DNA of 10,057 nucleotides from a bacterium. Lineage in GTDB: Bacteria > Eremiobacterota > Eremiobacteria > Baltobacterales > Baltobacteraceae. Below are positions 5,340 to 10,057 of the stretch, in pieces. How positions within the stretch are numbered: position 1 is the stretch's first letter; each line of letters begins with the position of its first letter. Location: assembly GCA_021782295.1 (NCBI GenBank), contig JAJXVC010000052.1:1-10057 (forward strand), written 5' to 3'. Under the pieces are notes generated by a model. It did no database searches. It was not told the origin of the DNA and saw only the letters and a list, made by a program, of their open reading frames with translations. The position numbers and the translations under genes were made by a program.

Positions 5340-6688
5340 TCTTTACGATCCCCCAAGTCAACTCTATCGTTTTTTAACGCAGCGCGAAGCACGAAGATAT
5401 CGATATCTCCGACCGAACGCGCGCCCTTCTTCGCTATCGCTGCAGCAGTTCCGGCAGCCTGCCCGAGCGTCATCACGGTCGGCGTTAAACGCGCCGATGC
5501 CAATGCTTCATGCGTCGTCGAAATGCAGCGCCCGGCGACGAGCAACCCCTCCGTTTCTTCGGGGACGAGACATCGAAAGGGAATCTCGTACGCCCCGCCC
5601 GGGGCAAGACGATGCGTTGTCGTACCGAGCCCCGAAGGATCGTGAATATCGATCGGATAGGCGCTGCGCGCGACGGCATCGGGAAAGCTGCGTGCGGAGA
5701 GCACGTCGTCGCGGGTCAGCGTGTAACGCCCGACGATGCGTCGCGATTCACGAATGCCGACCTGCGTTCCACTGGCGAGAATGCGCGCGCGTTCGAAACC
5801 GGGAACGTAGCGATTGAAGAAACGAATGAGTTCGAGCGCTTGGCGGCGCCCTTCGATCTCGGCGCGCGTGAGATCGAAGGCATCGAGCGGATCGACATCG
5901 AGCACGCGCGACATGTTCACCGTCATCTCGTCTGGATAGGGCGATGCGAAGAGCGAGACGATGTCGCGCGGAATCGTCACCTCGCCGCGTTCGCGCGCGA
6001 GATTCCAGAGATCCCAGAGCCCGGCGACCGCCGAAAGATTCTCGGGGCGAAGATCCGCAACCGGCAACGAACTGCGCACTTGATCGGGATGCGCGCGCAG
6101 ATAGGCGGCGAGCGCTTCGCCGTCGACCGGGCCGATGCGCAGCATCAAACTCGCCGGCTGCACGCGGCCGCGCTCGTCACCGCGGGAGGTTGCCGCCCCG
6201 GCAGAGTGCGCAACCAGCGCGTCGGCGGTCGCATCGATCGTCGTTGTTCCGAAAAATTCGAGCTCGCCGCCGATCGTCGCGACGCGCACGCCGATAACGC
6301 GCTCCCCATCGCAGATCGCGGCGAGAAAGCACGCATGCACGAGCAGCGTCACGCCGGCTTCGGCCATCATCTCGAAAAGGAGCGCCTTGTGCAGTTCGGG
6401 ATCGAAGGGCGTGATCGTCGCGACGTAATCCGAGCTGTCGCGCAGGTGCCCGGGCGAGCCGCCCATCGCTTCCAACCGCTCGACGATCTCCTGGGCAATC
6501 CCCCCGACGATTCTGCGCTCGCCGGAGTGAAAGGTCATCCACGGTCCGACCATCGCCGCGGTTGCGGTTCCCCCGAGAAAGCCATACCGTTCGATCAGCA
6601 GGGTTCGCGCACCATGCCGAGCCGCGGCAATCGCGGCGGCGCAGCCCGCATTCCCGCCGCCGACGACAATGGTATCGAAGGGCTCCAT
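5336..6688 (-). CDS. FAD-dependent oxidoreductase (PF12831 family)
   Basis: Predicted flavoprotein oxidase or dehydrogenase of unknown substrate. The 450-residue protein starts with a Rossmann dinucleotide motif, VVGGGNAGCAAA at 8-19, with Glu33 positioned to bind the FAD ribose and the family sequence YGFLGGTAT at 35-43. The second FAD region is IDATADALVA at 151-160. The C-terminal signatures GIRESRRIVGRYTLT (311-325) and LLVAGRCISTTHEA (382-395), followed by TPTVMTLGQAAGTAAA at 402-417, are typical of this group, which often accompanies sugar-degradation genes. No signal peptide or membrane segment is seen, so it is cytoplasmic. It is the first gene of the operon and overlaps the small HExxH gene by ATGA, implying a role in the same pathway, perhaps oxidation of an amino-sugar derivative (inference). 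The ATG directly precedes the Rossmann strand, but its ribosome binding site is weak. Family call sure, function open. Confidence 0.9.
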   Translation of the reverse strand: MEPFDTIVVGGGNAGCAAAIAAARHGARTLLIERYGFLGGTATAAMVGPWMTFHSGERRIVGGIAQEIVERLEAMGGSPGHLRDSSDYVATITPFDPELHKALLFEMMAEAGVTLLVHACFLAAICDGERVIGVRVATIGGELEFFGTTTIDATADALVAHSAGAATSRGDERGRVQPASLMLRIGPVDGEALAAYLRAHPDQVRSSLPVADLRPENLSAVAGLWDLWNLARERGEVTIPRDIVSLFASPYPDEMTVNMSRVLDVDPLDAFDLTRAEIEGRRQALELIRFFNRYVPGFERARILASGTQVGIRESRRIVGRYTLTRDDVLSARSFPDAVARSAYPIDIHDPSGLGTTTHRLAPGGAYEIPFRCLVPEETEGLLVAGRCISTTHEALASARLTPTVMTLGQAAGTAAAIAKKGARSVGDIDIFVLRAALKNDRVDLGDRKE

Positions 6689-6790
6689 CGGCTCAGGAGT
6701 TCCCAGCTTGGGGCGCGCTCCCTGGCGCGAAGCGCCGTCGAGCGTGGAAAAACAAGGTCAAAGCGCCCCGAACGGGTATTGAGGGCCTTC
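6689..6790. promoter_or_regulatory. Divergent intergenic region between the FAD-led operon and the amino acid permease
   Basis: These 102 bases must hold promoters for both the leftward operon and the rightward permease, unless either is read through. A perfect inverted repeat GGCGC-GAA-GCGCC (6724-6736) lies near the middle and could be an operator, but such repeats are common in GC-rich DNA. A TTGACC (minus strand, within 6755-6765) resembles a -35 element, but no matching -10 follows. I cannot assign either promoter with confidence. Confidence 0.35.
6781..6785 (+). promoter_or_regulatory. Ribosome binding site of the amino acid permease
   Basis: GAGGG lies five bases before ATG at 6791. 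The reading frame is open far upstream, so this site is the main reason, along with the family alignment, for starting the permease at 6791. Confidence 0.6.
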
Positions 6791-8257
6791 ATGCTGCTAC
6801 AACGAGTCAAGCCGCTCTCGCTCCTATTAAACGAGGCCGGCGACCAAAAAAACGCTCTCAAGAAAACTCTCGGCCCCGGCGCACTGACCGCGATGGGTAT
6901 CGGTGCGATCATCGGCACCGGTATTTTTGTTTTGACCGGCGTTGCCGCTGCGAAATTCTCCGGGCCGGCGCTCACCGTTTCGTTTATCATCGCCGGTATC
7001 GTTAGCGCGTTTGCCGCGCTCTGTTACTCCGAGGTCGCAAGCCGCGTGCCGATCGCCGGAAGCGCGTATACCTTCGCGTATGCATCGCTCGGTGAGTTTG
7101 TCGCCTGGATCATCGGGTGGGATCTCGTCTTAGAATATGCACTCGGCGCCGCAACCGTCAGCATCGGCTGGTCGGGGTACTTCACAAATTTTCTCAGCCA
7201 TTTCGGCATCAACATCCCCGCCGCATGGCAACATAATTACTGGGATACCGGGCCGACCGGCACACCGATTCACGGCATCATGAATTTGCCGGCGTTCTTG
7301 ATCATCTGCCTCATCGGCGTACTCCTCATTCGCGGAACGCGCGAATCGGCGGTCGTCAATTCGATTATCGTTACCATCAAAGTTGCGATCGTACTTTTCT
7401 TCATCGGCATCGGCTTCGCGCACGTCAACACCGGGAACTGGGTGCCGTACTTCCCGTTCGGATGGGGTGGAACGCTCTTCGGCGCCTTCTTCGTCTTCTT
7501 TGCCTACATCGGCTTCGACGCGGTTTCGACCGCCGCCGAAGAGGCGAAGAACCCGCAACGAGATATGCCGATCGCTATCGTCGGCAGCCTTGCGATCTGC
7601 ACGGTGCTCTATATCATCGTTGCGGCGATTTTGACGGGCATGGTGAAGTACACGCATCTCAACGTTCCGCAACCGGTCGCCTTTGCCGTCGAACAGGTCG
7701 GCCTCCCGGGCTGGATGAGTCTCGTCATCTCCATCGGCGCGATCGCCGGTCTTACGACCGTCTTGCTCGTCATGATGTACGGACAGACGCGCGTCTTCTT
7801 CGCAATGTCGCGCGACGGTTTGCTGCCGGCGGTCTTCTCGAAGGTTCATCCGACGCTGCGGACTCCGGCAACATCGACGGCGATGTTCACGCTGTTCATC
7901 GCGCTCATCGCGGCCTTCACGCCGATCTCGGTTGTCGGGTCGTTGACGAACATGGGAACCCTTGCAGCCTTCGTGCTGGTATCGATCTCGGTGCCGATCC
8001 TCCGAGAACTCTATCCCGAAGCGAAGGGCTTCTCGGTGCCGTTCGGTCCGTATATCATTCCGGTTACCTCTGCCATTTTGGCAACACTGCTATTGTTCGC
8101 TCCGTTCGCCGACGCGACGCTCCCGCGCATTCTCGGGCTCCCGTTGCCGTGGTTCGGATTCATCGTCTGGTTGCTGATCGGGCTCGCCGTGTACTTCCTC
8201 TACGGACGTTCGCATAGCCACGTCGGAATCAACGAGGGATCGACGCCCACCCCTTAA
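6791..8257 (+). CDS. APC-superfamily amino acid permease, CAT family (YfnA/ApcT-like)
   Basis: Predicted amino acid:proton symporter in the cytoplasmic membrane. The 488-residue protein has about 12 hydrophobic segments. Helix 1 carries the unwound substrate-binding motif GIGAIIGTGIF at 36-46. CYSEVASRVPIAGSAY at 78-93 and the helix 6-7 signature GFDAVSTAAEEAKNPQRDMP at 241-260 are characteristic of the cationic amino acid transporter (CAT, TC 2.A.3.3) group, including GkApcT and YfnA. GQTRVFFAMSRDGLLP at 331-346 is the conserved helix 8-9 loop. Despite the family name, bacterial members transport varied amino acids such as alanine, so specificity is not assigned. It is transcribed alone, divergent from the FAD-led operon and convergent with the hydantoinase-like gene, whose stop is only 28 bases away. 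The open frame extends upstream to about 5510, but that part is antisense to the FAD gene and not part of the protein. Confidence 0.95.
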   Translation: MLLQRVKPLSLLLNEAGDQKNALKKTLGPGALTAMGIGAIIGTGIFVLTGVAAAKFSGPALTVSFIIAGIVSAFAALCYSEVASRVPIAGSAYTFAYASLGEFVAWIIGWDLVLEYALGAATVSIGWSGYFTNFLSHFGINIPAAWQHNYWDTGPTGTPIHGIMNLPAFLIICLIGVLLIRGTRESAVVNSIIVTIKVAIVLFFIGIGFAHVNTGNWVPYFPFGWGGTLFGAFFVFFAYIGFDAVSTAAEEAKNPQRDMPIAIVGSLAICTVLYIIVAAILTGMVKYTHLNVPQPVAFAVEQVGLPGWMSLVISIGAIAGLTTVLLVMMYGQTRVFFAMSRDGLLPAVFSKVHPTLRTPATSTAMFTLFIALIAAFTPISVVGSLTNMGTLAAFVLVSISVPILRELYPEAKGFSVPFGPYIIPVTSAILATLLLFAPFADATLPRILGLPLPWFGFIVWLLIGLAVYFLYGRSHSHVGINEGSTPTP

Positions 8258-8260
8258 TCG

Positions 8261-8276
8261 CGCGAATCGTTTCGTG
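8261..8276 (+). terminator. Possible weak hairpin after the permease
   Basis: CGCGAA-TCGT-TTCGTG in the 28-base convergent gap can pair over six bases, one of them G-U, in the plus-strand transcript. No T tract follows, so it may be only a pausing or transcript-end structure. Confidence 0.2.
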
Positions 8277-8285
8277 TGCGCCGGG

Positions 8286-10057
8286 CTACACGCGCTCGGC
8301 GCGCACGAAAATCAGCGCAACCCGCTCCTCGCTCTCGCACCCGCGGAGATCCTCGCCGATTAACGCGACGATGCGCGCTGCATCGGTGAAGCCGCGGAAC
8401 TCCGAGATGCGCCCCCGCCGCAAAAGATAGAGATCGGGCAGACGCCGCCCAACATCGCCGAAGCGCGCAAGCGCCTCGATTCCTTCGCTCGCGTGCCGTT
8501 CGATCTCGTCGACGCGCGCACGCACCAGTCGAGCAAACGGCGTTGCCAACCGCACGACCCCGCCGCTATCGACGACGCGAAGATGTTTTCCGCTGCGAAA
8601 GCCGAGCAACTCCTCACCGAACTCGATCTGTTCGAGCGCATCGGCTACGACACCGAGGCTCGCCGCGGCGATCGTCGCTCGCTCCTGGTCGCCGATGCGC
8701 GCGCGCGCGGCGACCGCACCGCCGACCGCGCCGCCCGCCGTTGCGAGCACACGATTGCGGATCGGATCGATCGCAATATCGACCTCGATACTCGCGGGGT
8801 CCGCTCCGCTCGCGATCGCCCGGTCGCCGACTTCGCGTCGCAATCGCGCGAGTTGTTCGACGCTGGGATCGACGATCTGCCGCTCGATGCTATCGCGCAC
8901 CAATGCAAGGGCAACGCCGACCGGCGAGATGACTTCGTGGTCGCGCGCGATGCGAAAGCGCAGATTCATCGCCCGCGCGAGGTGCGGCACGATCGTGCGC
9001 GCCGCGCCACCGCCGCCGACGAGTTCGAGTACGTGCGGGTCGAGGGCATACTCTGCAATCAATGCGCGCACCGTCGGAGCAAGTCGCTCGGCGGCGCGAT
9101 CGAGAATCGCCTGCGCGAGCAGTTCGGGCTGCGTGCCGTGCGCGGCTGCGGCGCATGCGAACGCGACGCGCAACGCCTCTGCGTTCCCGCACCCGAACGC
9201 GCCCTCGGGAATCTCGCCGAGAAAGTTCGCCGCACAGCTCGGCGTCAGCGCGATATCGCTGCCGTGCGGCGTCTGCAGCGCGAGAATCTCGCCCTCGGCG
9301 AGAGCGGCTCCGCGCAGATCCTCCGGGCTGCAGAATGCTGCATACCGGTAACCCGCGATGTGCGCGCTGCGCGGGCCGACCTCCGCAACGCCCGCGCCGT
9401 TCATGCGCACCAAACTCCCCCCCGCGATACCCAACGTTCGCACGTCGAGCGTCTGCAGTAAGACGCGATGCGCGCCGATGCGGCCGGGGCGCATCTGCGC
9501 CCGCCCGTTGCGAATGACCGAGCAATCGGAGCTCGTTCCACCGACCTCGATGAAGATCGCGTCGGTGACGTTTTCATGCAGCAGCGCGCCGGCGATTCCG
9601 GCAGCGGGCCCCGAGAGCAGAGTCGCGAGCGGACGCCGTTCGATCTCGTCGATCGACATGACGCCGCCGTCGCTCCGCATCACCATCAGCGGCGCGCGAA
9701 TCCCCGCCGCCGTCACCGCATCGGCCGTACTGCGCGCCGCTCGCAACATCCGCGGCAGCAAGGCGGCGTTGAAGGCCGCCGTGCGGGTGCGCGCGCGCAG
9801 CCCATAGAGCGAACTCGCGTCGCTGCCGGTCGTTGCCGGAAGCGCGAATTCACCGGCTATCGCCGCGGCGCGGCGCTCGCCGGCACGGCGATCGACGCCG
9901 AATGCGCGCGTGACGGCGAGCGCCTCGACCCCGCGCTCGCGCTGCAAATATTCGATACGCTCGCGTTGCGCCCGTTCGTCGCGCGCATCGGCGAAGGCGA
10001 CCGCGGGTGCAAATACGCGATCTCCCGCCGCGATCGATGGAAGGCGCATCTGCATGC
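8286..10057 (-). CDS. Hydantoinase A/oxoprolinase-family protein (5' end outside window)
   Basis: Member of the HyuA/OplA family, whose studied members use ATP to open hydantoin, 5-oxoproline or related rings; substrate unknown here. About 590 C-terminal residues are visible. Counting from the first in-window Met (10053-10055): a remnant of the N-terminal Hydant_A_N domain (GVEALAV at 42-48), then the catalytic-domain signatures MRSDGGVMS at 126-134, LATLLSGPAAGIAGA at 143-157, EVGGTSSDCSV at 170-180 and GIAGGS at 209-214. The usual SAGAxPGPACYG segment is replaced by RSAHIAGYRYAAF (229-241), and the C-terminus carries GGGG (near 350) and EVISPVGVALALVRDSIER motifs. I believe this marks a distinct subgroup. 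The first ATG in the window is not the true start, because the ASKHA phosphate-1 loop expected at the N-terminus is absent; roughly 100 residues should lie beyond 10057. No HyuB partner is visible. It is convergent with the permease. Confidence 0.88.
   Translation of the reverse strand, partial: MQMRLPSIAAGDRVFAPAVAFADARDERAQRERIEYLQRERGVEALAVTRAFGVDRRAGERRAAAIAGEFALPATTGSDASSLYGLRARTRTAAFNAALLPRMLRAARSTADAVTAAGIRAPLMVMRSDGGVMSIDEIERRPLATLLSGPAAGIAGALLHENVTDAIFIEVGGTSSDCSVIRNGRAQMRPGRIGAHRVLLQTLDVRTLGIAGGSLVRMNGAGVAEVGPRSAHIAGYRYAAFCSPEDLRGAALAEGEILALQTPHGSDIALTPSCAANFLGEIPEGAFGCGNAEALRVAFACAAAAHGTQPELLAQAILDRAAERLAPTVRALIAEYALDPHVLELVGGGGAARTIVPHLARAMNLRFRIARDHEVISPVGVALALVRDSIERQIVDPSVEQLARLRREVGDRAIASGADPASIEVDIAIDPIRNRVLATAGGAVGGAVAARARIGDQERATIAAASLGVVADALEQIEFGEELLGFRSGKHLRVVDSGGVVRLATPFARLVRARVDEIERHASEGIEALARFGDVGRRLPDLYLLRRGRISEFRGFTDAARIVALIGEDLRGCESEERVALIFVRAERV

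Noticed and set aside
5510..6790. A plus-strand open frame of over 420 codons that runs antisense to the FAD gene and continues in frame into the permease
   Set aside because: Its translation is rich in Arg, low-complexity and unlike any family, as expected for a mirror frame of a GC-rich gene. The permease alignment starts at 6791 with its own ribosome binding site.
8289..8301. CGCGC-TCG-GCGCG inverted repeat near the hydantoinase stop as a bidirectional terminator
   Set aside because: It lies in the coding sequence, no T tract follows on either side, and such repeats are frequent in this GC-rich DNA.
8493..9461. A 322-codon plus-strand open frame antisense to the hydantoinase-like gene
   Set aside because: The minus strand has clear SGPAAG and GGTSSD motifs, while the plus-strand translation shows no family features.
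1..10057. CRISPR arrays, tRNA or rRNA genes, insertion sequences and attachment sites
   Set aside because: Reading both strands I found no regularly spaced repeats, no tRNA-like cloverleaf with a CCA-type end, no transposase or integrase motifs and no paired terminal repeats. Nearly all sequence is taken up by the eight genes.

Overview
The window is high-GC bacterial DNA, densely coded. It looks chromosomal: I see no transposase, phage gene, tRNA, rRNA or CRISPR array. An aa3/caa3-type oxidase with fused cytochrome c indicates an aerobically respiring bacterium. GTG starts, four-base gene overlaps and atypical family variants fit a poorly characterised, high-GC, probably environmental lineage (for example Eremiobacterota, Chloroflexota or a relative). 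That placement is inference only; no phylogenetic marker is present.

Layout, left to right. (1) Positions 1-3307, minus strand: coxB-coxA-coxC, the three core subunits of a caa3 cytochrome c oxidase. Transcription runs right to left, and coxC leaves the window at position 1. CoxB carries a complete CuA site plus a C-terminal class I cytochrome c. CoxA has the YSHPAVY signature of A2-type heme-copper oxidases. (2) Positions 3308-3406: a short spacer with the probable end of the next operon and the probable cox promoter. (3) Positions 3407-6688, minus strand: a four-gene operon. In transcription order it encodes an FAD-dependent oxidoreductase (PF12831 type), a 100-residue HExxH protein resembling a minimal ImmA/IrrE zincin, a BadF/N-acetylglucosamine-kinase-type sugar kinase, and a NanE-type N-acetylmannosamine-6-phosphate 2-epimerase. 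Two junctions are exact ATGA overlaps and the third is either a TTGA overlap or an 11-base gap, so the genes are very probably co-translated. (4) Positions 6689-6790: a divergent intergenic region. (5) Positions 6791-8257, plus strand: a CAT-family (YfnA/ApcT-like) amino acid permease. (6) Positions 8286-10057, minus strand: a 5'-truncated gene for a divergent hydantoinase A/oxoprolinase-family protein, convergent with the permease.

How the parts may work together: the kinase and epimerase together imply conversion of an N-acetylated amino sugar to GlcNAc-6-phosphate, as in sialic acid or cell-wall amino-sugar salvage. Neither a lyase (NanA) nor a deacetylase/deaminase (NagA/NagB) is present here. 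The tight linkage of an FAD enzyme and a mini-zincin to this pair is the least expected feature and the best candidate for an undescribed functional unit. The permease and hydantoinase-like protein could form a separate uptake and amide/lactam-processing pair, but only their adjacency supports this.
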